A stretch of DNA of 64,000 nucleotides from Roseiarcus sp963806935. GTDB taxonomy: Bacteria > Pseudomonadota > Alphaproteobacteria > Rhizobiales > Beijerinckiaceae. The DNA lies in the NCBI GenBank assembly GCA_963806935.1, contig CAWEAT010000013.1, positions 1 to 64,000 on the forward strand, written 5' to 3'. This document shows positions 43,411-52,588 of the stretch, piece by piece. The number at the start of each line of letters is the position of its first letter. The first letter of the stretch is position 1. The position numbers and the translations under genes were made by a program. Under the pieces are notes generated by a model that searched no databases, had not been told where the DNA came from, and was given only the letters and a program-made list of their open reading frames with translations.

Positions 43411-44061
43411 ATGAGCGTTGCAATCATCGACTACGGTTCGGGCAACCTGCACTCGGCGCGGAAAGCGTTCGAACGCGCCGCCCGCGAGGCCGGAGCGAGA
43501 CATGAGATCAAGGTCACTTCACGCCCCGAGGACGTTGTCGCCGCGGACCATGTGGTGCTGCCCGGGGTGGGGGCTTTCGCCGATTGCCGGCGCGGCCTCG
43601 ACGACGTCGCAGGCATGGTCCAGGCGATGGAGGAGGCGGCGCGCAAGCGTGGGCGACCGTTTCTCGGTATTTGCGTCGGCGCGCAACTCATGGCGACGCG
43701 CGGCCTCGAACACGAGGTCGTCGCCGGCTTGAACTGGCTTCCCGGCGATGTCGCCGCGCTCAAGCCGCGCGATCCGGGCCTGAAGATTCCGCACATGGGG
43801 TGGAACACCCTCGATGTTCAGCGTCGCCATCCGCTGCTAGACAAGATCCAGACCGGGCCGAGTGGACTGCACGCCTATTTCGTCCATTCCTACCAGCTCT
43901 ATCCGGACGACGCCGGCGACATCGTCGCGACCGCGGACTACGGCGGCCGGGTGACCGCGATCGTCGCTCGTGACAACATTGCCGGCACGCAATTTCACCC
44001 CGAGAAGAGCCAGACGCTCGGCCTCACGCTGATCGCCAATTTCCTCAGGTGGCGTCCGTGA
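43411..44061 (+). CDS. hisH: imidazole glycerol phosphate synthase, glutaminase subunit
   Basis: A 216-aa class I glutamine amidotransferase: MSVAIIDYGSGNLHSARKAF at the start, the nucleophile cysteine in FLGICVGAQLMATRG, and the His/Glu pair in AGTQFHPEKSQTLGL. It supplies ammonia to HisF. Start ATG 43411 is 11 bp after hisB; its stop overlaps the hisA GTG. Confidence 0.96.
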   Translation: MSVAIIDYGSGNLHSARKAFERAAREAGARHEIKVTSRPEDVVAADHVVLPGVGAFADCRRGLDDVAGMVQAMEEAARKRGRPFLGICVGAQLMATRGLEHEVVAGLNWLPGDVAALKPRDPGLKIPHMGWNTLDVQRRHPLLDKIQTGPSGLHAYFVHSYQLYPDDAGDIVATADYGGRVTAIVARDNIAGTQFHPEKSQTLGLTLIANFLRWRP

Positions 44062-44825
44062 TCCTGTTTCCCGCCATCGATCTCAAGAACGGCGAGTGCG
44101 TGCGCCTGGTCCAGGGCGACATGGCGCGCGCGACCGTTTTTAACTCCGATCCCGCCGCTCAGGCGCAGGCGTTCGCGGCGCAGGGGTTCGACTATCTCCA
44201 TGTGGTCGATCTCGATGGGGCGTTTGAAGGCCGGCCGGTCAACGCCGATGCAGTCCGGGGGGTTCTGGCGCGTCTCACGATCAAGCTCCAGCTTGGCGGC
44301 GGCATTCGCGACCTCAAGACCGTTCGCGGCTGGCTCGAGAGCGGGGTGACGCGGGTCATCATCGGCACTGCGGCGGTCCGCGATCCTGATTTCGTGCGCG
44401 AAGCGGCGCGGCTCTATCCGGGCCGGATCGCCGTCGGCGTCGACGCCCGCGAGGGCATAGTGGCGATAGAGGGCTGGGCGAAGACCTCGGATATTTCGGC
44501 CCTCGACCTTGCGCGCCGGTTTCAGGACGCGGGCGTCGCCGCGATCATCTATACCGATATCGCCCGCGATGGCGCGCTTGCCGGCATCAATGTCGAAAGC
44601 ACGATCGCGCTCGCCGACGCGCTCGACATTCCGGTTGTGGCCTCCGGCGGTCTCGCCTCGATCGAAGATGTTCGGCGGCTCATGGAGCCTGATTGCGCCC
44701 GTCTGGCCGGCGCAATCGTCGGCCGCGCCCTCTATGACGGCCGGCTCGACCCGCGCGCGGCGCTGACGCTGCTGCGGTCGAAGGGCGACGGGGGCGGGCC
44801 GAAACTGGCGGGTTTGGCGCAGTGA
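44058..44825 (+). CDS. hisA: phosphoribosylformimino-5-aminoimidazole carboxamide ribotide isomerase
   Basis: A 255-aa TIM barrel: VILFPAIDLKNGECVRLVQG with the catalytic Asp, LQLGGGIRDLKTVRGWLESG, and IIYTDIARDGALAGIN with the second Asp. It isomerises ProFAR to PRFAR. Chosen start is GTG 44058 overlapping the hisH stop (GTGA), giving the usual ILFPAIDL opening; GTG 44049 is an alternative. Confidence 0.95.
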   Translation: MILFPAIDLKNGECVRLVQGDMARATVFNSDPAAQAQAFAAQGFDYLHVVDLDGAFEGRPVNADAVRGVLARLTIKLQLGGGIRDLKTVRGWLESGVTRVIIGTAAVRDPDFVREAARLYPGRIAVGVDAREGIVAIEGWAKTSDISALDLARRFQDAGVAAIIYTDIARDGALAGINVESTIALADALDIPVVASGGLASIEDVRRLMEPDCARLAGAIVGRALYDGRLDPRAALTLLRSKGDGGGPKLAGLAQ

Positions 44826-45598
44826 CTCTCAAAGCCCGCGTCATACCCTGTCTCGACGTGAAGGACGGCCGCGTCGTCAAGGGAGTCAATTTCATCAACT
44901 TGCGCGACGCGGGGGATCCGGTCGAAAGCGCGATCGCGTACGACAAGGCAGGTGCGGACGAGCTTTGCTTTCTCGACATCACGGCGAGCCACGAGGATCG
45001 CGGCATCCTCCTGGATGTGGTCCGGCGCACAGCCGAGGTGTGCTTCATGCCGCTGACGGTCGGCGGCGGCGTCCGCACGACCGACGATATCCGCAATCTC
45101 CTGCTTGCCGGCGCCGACAAGGCCTCGATCAATTCGGCTGCGGTCGCCGATCGTGAGATCGTGCGCCGGGCCGCGGAGAAGTTCGGCGCGCAGTGCGTCG
45201 TCGTCGCCATCGACGCGAAGCGCGTCTCCGCCCCGGGCGCGCCGCTGCGCTGGGAGATTTTCACCCACGGCGGGAGGCGTCCGACCGGAATTGAGGCGAT
45301 CAGCTACGCGCGCGAAGTCGCCGCTCTCGGCGCGGGCGAAATTCTCTTGACCTCGATGGATCGCGACGGGTCGAAGCAAGGCTTCGACCTCGAGCTCACC
45401 CGCGCCGTCGCCGACGCGGTCGCCATTCCGGTCATCGCCTCGGGCGGGGTCGGCAATCTCGACCATCTCGTCGCAGGCGTAAAGCAGGGCCGCGCCAGCG
45501 CCGTGCTGGCGGCGTCGATATTCCATTTCGGCGAATTCACGATTCGGCAGGCGAAGGCCCGAATGGCGGAAGCGGGCGTCCCGGTGCGCATGGACTGA
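44822..45598 (+). CDS. hisF: imidazole glycerol phosphate synthase, cyclase subunit
   Basis: A 258-aa TIM barrel, HisF: TLKARVIPCLDVKDGRVVKG with catalytic Asp, VNFINLRDAGDPVESAIAY, LTVGGGVRTTDDIRNLLLAG and LLTSMDRDGSKQGFDLELT with the second Asp. With HisH it makes imidazoleglycerol phosphate and AICAR. Start GTG 44822 overlaps the hisA stop. hisE, often next in relatives, is not present here. Confidence 0.96.
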   Translation: MTLKARVIPCLDVKDGRVVKGVNFINLRDAGDPVESAIAYDKAGADELCFLDITASHEDRGILLDVVRRTAEVCFMPLTVGGGVRTTDDIRNLLLAGADKASINSAAVADREIVRRAAEKFGAQCVVVAIDAKRVSAPGAPLRWEIFTHGGRRPTGIEAISYAREVAALGAGEILLTSMDRDGSKQGFDLELTRAVADAVAIPVIASGGVGNLDHLVAGVKQGRASAVLAASIFHFGEFTIRQAKARMAEAGVPVRMD

Positions 45599-45663
45599 CC
45601 GACCTCGGTGTACGCTGGGCGCCCGGCGCGCTAAGGTTCGGGCCGCCTCAAGGAGAGCCACGT

Positions 45664-46422
45664 ATGCCAGCCGCGCGCGATGACACGCACTTCGGCCGCC
45701 GCACCGTTCCCCTGGAAGAGAAACAGGGCCTGGTGGACGACGTCTTCCATAAAGTCGCGACTCGCTATGATCTGATGAATGATCTGATGTCGCTCGGGTT
45801 GCACCGGGCATGGAAGGATGCCCTCGTCGCCAAGGTCCGGCCGTCGCTGAGGCGGCCGTTTGCGCATGTCGACGTCGCAGGCGGCACCGGCGATGTCGCG
45901 ATGCGGGTGGCTCAGGCGGGTGGTCCGCTGACGACTGTGACCCTCGTCGACGTCAACGCCGATATGCTGCGCGTCGCCGAAGAGCGCGCGGCCACGCGCT
46001 CATTCTCGAGCCGGCTGACGTTCGTCGAAGCCAACGCCGAGGCGCTGCCTCTGGCTGATTCCAGTTTCGATGCCTACACGATAGCATTCGGCATCCGCAA
46101 CGTGCCGCGGATCGACGCTGCCCTCAGCGAAGCTTATCGGGTGCTCAGGCGCGGCGGGCATTTCCTCTGTCTCGAATTCTCGCACGTAGATTTGCCGGTG
46201 GTCGAGCAAATCTACGATGCCTATTCGTTCACCGCTATCCCGGCCCTGGGCAAGGTGGTGACCGGCGACGGCGCTCCCTATCGTTATCTCGTCGAATCCA
46301 TTCGCAAGTTTCCGTCTCCCGATTTGTTCGCCGAGATGATCGGGGAAGCCGGCTTTGCGCGGGTCGACTTCGCGCGCCTGAGCGGGGGGATCGTAGCGAT
46401 CCACTCAGGCTGGAAGCTCTGA
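45664..46422 (+). CDS. ubiE: demethylmenaquinol/2-polyprenyl-1,4-benzoquinol methyltransferase
   Basis: A 252-aa SAM-dependent C-methyltransferase for ubiquinone (and menaquinone) synthesis. Signature: VFHKVATRYDLMNDLMSLGL, the SAM motif VDVAGGTGDVAMRVAQ, and YTIAFGIRNVPRIDAALSEA. The AAGGAGAG site stands before ATG 45664. It is followed after 3 bp by ubiB, with which it is co-transcribed in many alphaproteobacteria. Confidence 0.95.
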   Translation: MPAARDDTHFGRRTVPLEEKQGLVDDVFHKVATRYDLMNDLMSLGLHRAWKDALVAKVRPSLRRPFAHVDVAGGTGDVAMRVAQAGGPLTTVTLVDVNADMLRVAEERAATRSFSSRLTFVEANAEALPLADSSFDAYTIAFGIRNVPRIDAALSEAYRVLRRGGHFLCLEFSHVDLPVVEQIYDAYSFTAIPALGKVVTGDGAPYRYLVESIRKFPSPDLFAEMIGEAGFARVDFARLSGGIVAIHSGWKL

Positions 46423-46425
46423 TTG

Positions 46426-47964
46426 ATGTCGATCCTGTCGTCGCTCGGCCACAGCCTGCGGCTGACGCGCGCCGCCTATGTCTTCGCCCGCGAAGGGGCG
46501 TTTCTCGGCGTCGATCCGACACTCTTGCCGCCCGTGCTGAGGCTGCCGCTCGCGTTCGCCAACCTGATTGCAAAACGCGACGGCGACGGCTTGGCGGGCC
46601 TTTCGCGGGCGATCGATCGATTGGGCCCGTCCTACGTCAAACTGGGACAATTCCTCTCGACCCGCCCCGACATCGTTGGCGGCAAGGTCGCCATCGAGCT
46701 CGAACGACTGCAGGACCGGGTCGCGCCAATGAGCCGTGAGACCGCGGTCGCCATCATCGAGGCGTCGTTCGGGACCAAGATCGATTTGCTGTTCGACAGT
46801 TTCGGCGAGCCGGTCGCGGCGGCTTCGATCGCCCAAGTCCACCGTGCTGAAGTGAAAACTGGCCAAGTCATGCGGCCGGTTGCGGTGAAAGTACTGCGGG
46901 CCGGCACTGAGCGGCGATTTGTCCGCGACCTTGCGGACATGTTCTTCGCCGCCCGGATCGCCGAGAGCCTGACGCCGGAGTTTCGCCGCCTGCGGCTTGT
47001 CCAGGTTGTCGAGACCCTCGCCCGCTCGGTTCGGATGGAGATGGATTTCCGGCTCGAAGCGGCGGCAGCGTCGGAATTCGCCGAAAATTCCAGAATTGAC
47101 CAGGACGTTCGTGCGCCGGCGGTCGACTGGAACCGCACCACGCGCGAAGTGATGACGATGGAATGGATCGACGGGGTCCCGCTGACCGATCCCCATCGTC
47201 TGTCGGACCTCGGATTTGATCCCCGTGCGCTGGCGCGCACCCTGATTCAGACCTTTCTGCGCACCGCGCTGCGCGACGGGTTCTTCCACGCCGACATGCA
47301 TCAGGGGAATTTCTTCGTCGACGAAGAAGGGCGCATCGTCGCGGTCGACTTCGGCATTATGGGGCGTCTTGGCCGCAAGGAGCGCCGGTTCCTGGCGGAA
47401 ATCCTATTCGGTTTCATCCGCCGGGATTACCTGCGGGTGGCCGAGGTCCATTTCGAGGCCGGATACGTGCCCCATACCTATCGGGTCGAAGATTTCGCCC
47501 AGGCGCTCCGCGCTATCGGCGAACCGATTCACTCTCGAACCGCCGATCAGATCTCGATGGCCAAACTCCTCACTCTCCTATTCGAAATCACGGCCCTCTT
47601 CGAAATGACCACCAGGGTCGAGCTGGTGATGCTGCAGAAAACGATGGTCGTGGTCGAAGGGGTGGCGCGAAAACTCGATCCCCAGCTCAACATGTGGTCG
47701 ACGGCGGAGCCGGTGGTTGGCGCGTGGATCGCCGAAAACCTCGGCCCCCTCGGCCGAATCGACGATGCGAGCCGCGGGCTTTCGTCTCTCGCCGCCTTTC
47801 TCGCCAATGCTCCGCGACATCTGGAAAGAATTGCCGCTCGGCTCGAAACAGATGCGACCGCGGCGGTCATCGAAGCGGAACATGATTTGTCCCGATCCGT
47901 CATATATTTTCTGGGGTTTGCGACCTTCGTATCCGTCCTCGCTTTTCTTTGGTATCACTGGTGA
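46426..47964 (+). CDS. ubiB: ubiquinone biosynthesis protein UbiB (ABC1/ADCK kinase-like)
   Basis: A 512-aa atypical kinase-like protein. Marks: the KxGQ motif in LGPSYVKLGQFLSTRPDIVG, AAASIAQVHRAEVKTGQV, VAVKVLRAG, FHADMHQGNFFVDEEGRIVA and DFGIMGRL, and a C-terminal membrane span (SVIYFLGFATFVSVLAFLWY). It supports ubiquinone synthesis, probably by extracting or moving lipid intermediates with ATP. ATG 46426 follows ubiE closely. Confidence 0.95.
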   Translation: MSILSSLGHSLRLTRAAYVFAREGAFLGVDPTLLPPVLRLPLAFANLIAKRDGDGLAGLSRAIDRLGPSYVKLGQFLSTRPDIVGGKVAIELERLQDRVAPMSRETAVAIIEASFGTKIDLLFDSFGEPVAAASIAQVHRAEVKTGQVMRPVAVKVLRAGTERRFVRDLADMFFAARIAESLTPEFRRLRLVQVVETLARSVRMEMDFRLEAAAASEFAENSRIDQDVRAPAVDWNRTTREVMTMEWIDGVPLTDPHRLSDLGFDPRALARTLIQTFLRTALRDGFFHADMHQGNFFVDEEGRIVAVDFGIMGRLGRKERRFLAEILFGFIRRDYLRVAEVHFEAGYVPHTYRVEDFAQALRAIGEPIHSRTADQISMAKLLTLLFEITALFEMTTRVELVMLQKTMVVVEGVARKLDPQLNMWSTAEPVVGAWIAENLGPLGRIDDASRGLSSLAAFLANAPRHLERIAARLETDATAAVIEAEHDLSRSVIYFLGFATFVSVLAFLWYHW

Positions 47965-48325
47965 TCGCGCGGGCGGGTAAGCCGCCGCGCACCCCTTTGC
48001 CCGCTCCGTTTGCCGACACTGGCGCAGGGGTGAGGAAGCCTCGGCCGGTTGCGTCGAGGCAGCCCCGGACGCCGCCCGGCGGGCGTCTCCACAACCGCCG
48101 GCCGCAGTCGCGCATCGCCAACACCACAATTGTGGTAATTGCAATTTCAGTATCCGTCGTGACAAATCCTCTGGTGTCGTTCGTGGCACTAGAGGACTGA
48201 ACCGCCGGCCGGGGGGCAGGAGCGGGGCGAAGGACAGATGGACGTTTCTCGCACTGTTGCATGGAATTCAGCCGCGTGGCGGGCGCTGTCCCGTTACTGC
48301 GGACTGTCCTAGCCAGGGTCATCGG
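47965..48325. other. gap between ubiB and coaBC with two palindromes
   Basis: No convincing gene. ACCACAATTGTGGT (48123-48136), a perfect 14-bp palindrome, is directly followed by AATTGCAATT (48137-48146), another palindrome. These lie about 180-200 bp upstream of the coaBC start in a locally AT-richer patch, and could be a regulator site. Confidence 0.45.
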
Positions 48326-49580
48326 ATGAGCGTCGTCACGATCTCGCGCGCGCGTATTCTCCTGATCATCAGTGGAGGAATCGCGGCCTACAAGGCGCTG
48401 GAGTTGATTCGACGGCTCAGGGACCGCGGCGCGACGGTGCGCGTCGTTATGACTGCGGCGGCCCAGCAGTTCGTGTCGCCCTTATCCGCGGCGACGCTGA
48501 GCGGGCAGCCGATCCGAGACGACCTTTTCAACCTGACTGACGAAGCCGCGATCGGCCATATCGAGCTGTCGCGCGCCGCGGACCTTATCGTGGTCGCGCC
48601 GGCCAGCGCACATATTCTCGCCCGGATGGCCGCGGGACTCGCGGACGATCTGGCGACCACTCTTTTGCTGGCGACCGACAAACGGGTGCTTGCGGCCCCG
48701 GCAATGAACGTGAGAATGTGGCTCCACCCCGCGACCCGACGCAACTTGGATCGCTTAAGGGAGGACGGCGTTCTGCTCGTCGGTCCCGAATCGGGGTCCA
48801 TGGCCTGCGGAGAATTTGGCCCGGGCAGGATGGCCGAGCCTCCGGCGATCGTCGAGGCTATCGAACAGGCGCTGACAGCGGAAACAGCGCTCGCCGAATC
48901 ACCCGAGTCGCCTCGACTTTGGTCCGCTCAGCGGACGGCATATCATCGTCACCTCAGGGCCGACATATGAGCCGATCGACCCAGTCCGGTTCATCGGAAA
49001 CCGATCTTCAGGGCGGCAGGGGCATGCAATTGCGCAATCGGCGATTGGCGCCGGCGCAAAGGTAACCCTCATCACCGGACCGGTCGGCCTGTCTGATCCC
49101 GCCGGGGCCGAGGTCATTCATGTTGGTTCGGCGCAGGAGATGCGCCAAGCGGTTGAGGCCGCGCTGCCCGCCGACGCATTCATCGCCGCTGCGGCGGTGG
49201 CGGATTGGCGCCCCGAGAACGTCGCCCACCAGAAGATGAAAAAAGCCGCCGGAGAGTCTCCGACGCTGCGGCTGCTTGAGAATCCCGATATACTCGCGGA
49301 AGTCTCGAAGAAGACCACAATGCGGCCGGCGGTTGTGATTGGCTTCGCGGCCGAGACCGAAAATGTTACGGCCAATGCGAAGGCGAAGTTACGGCGTAAA
49401 GGCTGTGATCTCATCATCGCCAATAGTGTCGCCGAAGGGACTTCGACGTTCGGCGGCGAGACCAACCAGGTTGAAGTTATCGACGCGCGCAAGGCGGAAA
49501 CCTGGCCGCCGATGACCAAGGCCGAGGTGGCCGACGGCATTGTCCGGCGCCTCGCGATCGAATTGGCGAGACGCCAATGA
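48326..49580 (+). CDS. coaBC: phosphopantothenoylcysteine decarboxylase/synthetase (frameshifted)
   Basis: Two-step enzyme of coenzyme A synthesis. The CoaC half starts MSVVTISRARILLIISGGIA and has YKALELIRRLRDRGATVRV, the FMN site and APAMNVRMW, the cysteine loop ESGSMACGEFGPGRM. At about 48910 the frame shifts by one base. The CoaB half continues: PLSGRHIIVTSGPTYEPIDP, FIGNRSSGRQGHAIAQSA, DAFIAAAAVADWRPEN and IANSVAEGTSTFGGETNQVE, ending at 49580 with ATGA into dut. Total about 417 aa. As this gene is normally essential, the shift is probably a sequencing error. Confidence 0.9.
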
Positions 49581-50032
49581 TTTCGATTGTTTACAGGAGA
49601 TTGCCGCACGCCGAGGGGTTGCAATTGCCGGCGTATGAGAGTGAACATGCGGCGGGGATGGATCTCGTGGCCGCGCTGCCCGCGGGCGAAGGCGTTGTTC
49701 TGGCCCCTGGGTCCCGCGGGTTGATCGCGACCGGGCTAGCGCTTGAGTTGCCGAATGGATTCGAAGCTCAGATCCGGCCCCGGTCAGGGCTGGCTTTGAA
49801 CGATGGGGTGACGGTCCTCAACAGTCCGGGGACGATCGACGCTGACTATCGCGGCGAGATTGGCGTCATCCTCATCAATTTTGGGACGAAGCCCTTTGCC
49901 GTCCGGCGGGGTGCGCGCATTGCGCAACTTGTCGTTTGTTCTGTGGAACGCGTCGCTCTGATTGCGAGCGAGCGGCTCACGTCGAGTGTCCGGGGCTCCG
50001 ATGGATTCGGTTCCACCGGGCTCTCATCCTAG
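49577..50032 (+). CDS. dut: dUTP diphosphatase
   Basis: A 151-aa trimeric dUTPase: motif 1 in AGMDLVAAL, motif 2 in RPRSGLALNDGVTV, motif 3 in NSPGTIDADYRGEIGVILIN, motif 4 in GARIAQLVV and motif 5 in RGSDGFGSTG. It removes dUTP and supplies dUMP. Start ATG 49577 overlaps the coaBC stop, so the two are probably co-translated. Confidence 0.96.
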   Translation: MISIVYRRLPHAEGLQLPAYESEHAAGMDLVAALPAGEGVVLAPGSRGLIATGLALELPNGFEAQIRPRSGLALNDGVTVLNSPGTIDADYRGEIGVILINFGTKPFAVRRGARIAQLVVCSVERVALIASERLTSSVRGSDGFGSTGLSS

Positions 50033-50042
50033 GAGGTAGATG

Positions 50043-50495
50043 ATGAACCTACTATCGCGACGGAGCGTTCTCGCGATCGCCGCAGTCGTCGATGTCGCGT
50101 TGCATTCGCGCTCGGCGCCAGTTGCAGCCAAGGCTTTGGCGGCGCGTCATAAGTTGCCCCCGCGCCATCTGGAGACGTTGCTCCAGGGGCTCGTCCACGC
50201 CAAGATCCTCAAGGGCGTGCGCGGGCCGCGCGGCGGCTACGAACTGGCGCGCGAGCGCCGGCGGATCACCATCGGCGAAATCGTGCGCACCGCGATGTCG
50301 CTGAGCACCGCGGATCCGGAGGATCTGGGCGCAAATTCGATCCTGCTCGAGCGTGTGATCGATCCTGCCGTTCGCAAGGCAGGCGAAACCTTTCTCGCCA
50401 ATCTCGATTCGATCACCGTCGAACAGATGTGCGAGACGGCCGAGAAAGCCCACGTGCTCGACGACGAAAAGGCAGCCGGCGATTTTGCTATCTGA
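50043..50495 (+). CDS. Rrf2-family transcriptional regulator
   Basis: A 150-aa Rrf2 regulator: winged helix with ALAARHKLPPRHLETLLQGL and RGPRGGYELARERRRITIGE, then a C-terminal helical region. It lacks the three-cysteine iron-sulfur motif of IscR (only one Cys, in EQMCETAEK), so it resembles CymR-type sensors of cysteine metabolism. AGGAGG at 50031-50036 suits ATG 50043 (an ATG three bases earlier is possible). Control of cysK, 103 bp downstream, is inferred from position. Confidence 0.87.
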   Translation: MNLLSRRSVLAIAAVVDVALHSRSAPVAAKALAARHKLPPRHLETLLQGLVHAKILKGVRGPRGGYELARERRRITIGEIVRTAMSLSTADPEDLGANSILLERVIDPAVRKAGETFLANLDSITVEQMCETAEKAHVLDDEKAAGDFAI

Positions 50496-50598
50496 TCCCG
50501 GCAATTGCCGCGTTCCATAGTTTTGTTCCGCATAAAATGTTATCGTCGGCCCGCGTCGCAAGGCGCGGGCCCGGCGGGCATTTTGGAGTAGCGGTCAA

Positions 50599-51564
50599 AT
50601 GACGAATGCAGGCGGAACGCCAGGCCGCGGGAGGATTTATGCATCGATCACCGACACGATCGGCGATACGCCTCTCGTCAGCATGAGCCGGATCGCCAAG
50701 GAGAAGGGGGTCGGCGCCCATCTTCTGGCGAAGCTTGAGTTCTTCAATCCGATTTCGAGCGTCAAGGACCGCATCGGGGTCGCTATGGTCGACGCCCTCG
50801 AGGCGAAGGGAACGATCTCGCCCGGCCGCGGCGTTCTCGTCGAGCCCACCTCCGGGAACACCGGCATTGCGCTCGCCTTCGTGGCGGCCGCGCGCGGCTA
50901 CCGGCTGATCCTGGTGATGCCCGAATCGATGTCGATCGAACGGCGAAAGATGCTGGCCCTGCTTGGGGCCGAGCTGGTCCTCACCCCCGCCGCGCAGGGC
51001 ATGAAAGGCGCCATCGCCAAGGCGAACGAGATCGTCAACGAGACGCCGGGCGCGGCGATGCCGCAGCAGTTCGAGAACCCCGCCAATCCGGAAATTCACC
51101 GCCGGACCACGGCGGAGGAAATCTGGAACGACACGCACGGCGAAGTCGACATCGTCGTCTCCGGCGTCGGCACCGGGGGCACGATCACAGGCGTCGGCGA
51201 GGTTCTGAAGGCCCGCAAGCCAAGCGTCCGCATGGTCGCGGTCGAACCCGAAGACTCGCCCGTTCTTTCCGGCGGCGCTCCGGGGCCGCACAAGATCCAG
51301 GGCATCGGCGCCGGATTCGTTCCGGCGATCCTCGATCGCGGCGTGATCGACGAGGTCGTCGTGGTCGGGAACCAGACCGCCTTCGACACCGCCCGGCTGG
51401 TGGCGAGGGTCGAGGGCATTCCGGTCGGCATCTCCTCCGGCGCCGCCGTCGCCGCGGCGATCGACGTCGGCCGCCGGCCGGAGAATGCCGGCAAGTCGAT
51501 CGTGGTCATCATTCCCTCGTTCGCCGAGCGTTATTTGTCGACAGCGCTTTTCGAGGGGCTCTGA
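50599..51564 (+). CDS. cysK: cysteine synthase A (O-acetylserine sulfhydrylase)
   Basis: A 321-aa PLP enzyme: SVKDRIGVAMVDALE with the PLP lysine, VEPTSGNTGIALAFVAAARG, VVSGVGTGGTITGVGEVLK and KIQGIGAGFVPAILDRGVID. It makes cysteine from O-acetylserine and sulfide. Length and motifs are typical. GGAGTAG lies before the start. Confidence 0.96.
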   Translation: MTNAGGTPGRGRIYASITDTIGDTPLVSMSRIAKEKGVGAHLLAKLEFFNPISSVKDRIGVAMVDALEAKGTISPGRGVLVEPTSGNTGIALAFVAAARGYRLILVMPESMSIERRKMLALLGAELVLTPAAQGMKGAIAKANEIVNETPGAAMPQQFENPANPEIHRRTTAEEIWNDTHGEVDIVVSGVGTGGTITGVGEVLKARKPSVRMVAVEPEDSPVLSGGAPGPHKIQGIGAGFVPAILDRGVIDEVVVVGNQTAFDTARLVARVEGIPVGISSGAAVAAAIDVGRRPENAGKSIVVIIPSFAERYLSTALFEGL

Positions 51565-51868
51565 CCCCGAGCCAAGCCGCTTCCAAATTTTCCCAAACCG
51601 AGCCGAAGATAGCCAATGGGGAGCCAAGGCGCTCCAAGGAAAAGGCTTTGATTTCCTTGGATTCCCTTGGCGGGATCGAGATTTTTCAATGGCTTGCGCC
51701 GTCGGCCGGCGGCAAAGAGGTCTTCCCGGCCCTTTGCCTGTCGGCGGCCGGGGCGCTCGTTGGGCGATGAAAACAAGATAGCACGACTTCTGAGTTTCTG
51801 GAACAGAATGTCGCCAATTTCTGCTTCCCAGGCCCAAAGCCTTCCGGCCACGCCGCCGGCCGGCCCGC
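51565..51868. other. 304-bp gap between cysK and the VOC gene
   Basis: No gene or clear signal seen. It holds short direct repeats (GAGCCAAG, TTTCCTTGG-like) and may carry the cysK terminator, but no strong hairpin with T-tract is visible. Confidence 0.4.
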
Positions 51869-52237
51869 TCAGTTCGGCGACGGCGCAAAGACGCGCAGGC
51901 GCTGGCCGTCCGGATCGAGGGCGACGAAAGTGTAGCCGAAATCCATTTGGGTCGGCGCGAGCGCGATTGTGACGCCGCGGCCTCGCCACTCGGCGAAGGT
52001 CGCATCGACCTCGGCGGGGTTTTCCACAGGAAAAGCGATCTCGCCGCCGCCGGGGGCGGAGGCGGCGGGCTTCACCCCGTCGCGCCGCCATAAGCCGAGC
52101 ATGAGGCCGGGGCCGGCGGGCAGCATCGCGAAGGTGGCGGATGACTCGATCGCCGGCCGGCCGAGGATCGAAGCGTAGAACGCTTGGCTCGCGGCGACGT
52201 CATCGACATAGACCAGAATGAAACCGACATTGCGCAT
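51869..52237 (-). CDS. VOC family protein (glyoxalase/bleomycin resistance fold)
   Basis: A 122-aa protein of the vicinal oxygen chelate superfamily: MRNVGFILVYVDDVAASQAF, YASILGRPAIESSATFAML, EIAFPVENPAEVDATFAEWR and GYTFVALDPDGQRLRVFAP, with a beta-alpha-beta-beta-beta duplication. Metal and substrate are unknown. Small, stand-alone, convergent with cysK. Confidence 0.88.
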   Translation of the reverse strand: MRNVGFILVYVDDVAASQAFYASILGRPAIESSATFAMLPAGPGLMLGLWRRDGVKPAASAPGGGEIAFPVENPAEVDATFAEWRGRGVTIALAPTQMDFGYTFVALDPDGQRLRVFAPSPN

Positions 52238-52285
52238 GGGGACAGCTCCGGGTTTGACCGGCTCAACCCATATCGACCCGGAGTG

Positions 52286-52549
52286 TCAGTTTCCGTCAGC
52301 AGCGGAAGCGTCGGCGGCCTGAAAATAGGGCTCGACGGTTCCGGTCATCTTGATCACCAGCGGCTGGCCGCGGCGATCGAGAGCCTTGCCGGCCGCCGCC
52401 CGGATCCAGGCTTCCCGCACGCAATATTCCTGCACGTCGCGCCGCTCGACGCCCCGGAACCGGACGCCGACGCCGCGCGCGAGCGCGGCTTCATCGTAAA
52501 ACGGACTTGCCGGATCGACGCTGAGCCGGTCGGGAGGAACGTCGGTCAT
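52286..52549 (-). CDS. DUF3297 family protein
   Basis: An 87-aa protein: TDVPPDRLSVDPASPFYDEA, GVGVRFRGVERRDVQEYCVR and WIRAAAGKALDRRGQPLVIK, then MTGTVEPYFQ. This matches the conserved glutathione-peroxidase-annotated or DUF3297 small proteins of proteobacteria; no function is proven. It sits between a VOC protein and rpsT. Confidence 0.85.
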   Translation of the reverse strand: MTDVPPDRLSVDPASPFYDEAALARGVGVRFRGVERRDVQEYCVREAWIRAAAGKALDRRGQPLVIKMTGTVEPYFQAADASAADGN

Positions 52550-52588
52550 TGCGCAAGCGGCGCCAAGCGAAAGCGGGTCAGCGGGCGA

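Noticed and set aside
42812..45598. Search for hisE or hisI within the his block
   Set aside because: No frame with pyrophosphohydrolase or cyclohydrolase motifs lies between hisF and ubiE; the 65-bp gap is too short.
47949..48200. 83-aa plus-strand frame overlapping the ubiB end
   Set aside because: It begins inside ubiB in another frame and is mostly Pro/Arg-rich; the hydrophobic tail is probably chance in an AT-richer patch.
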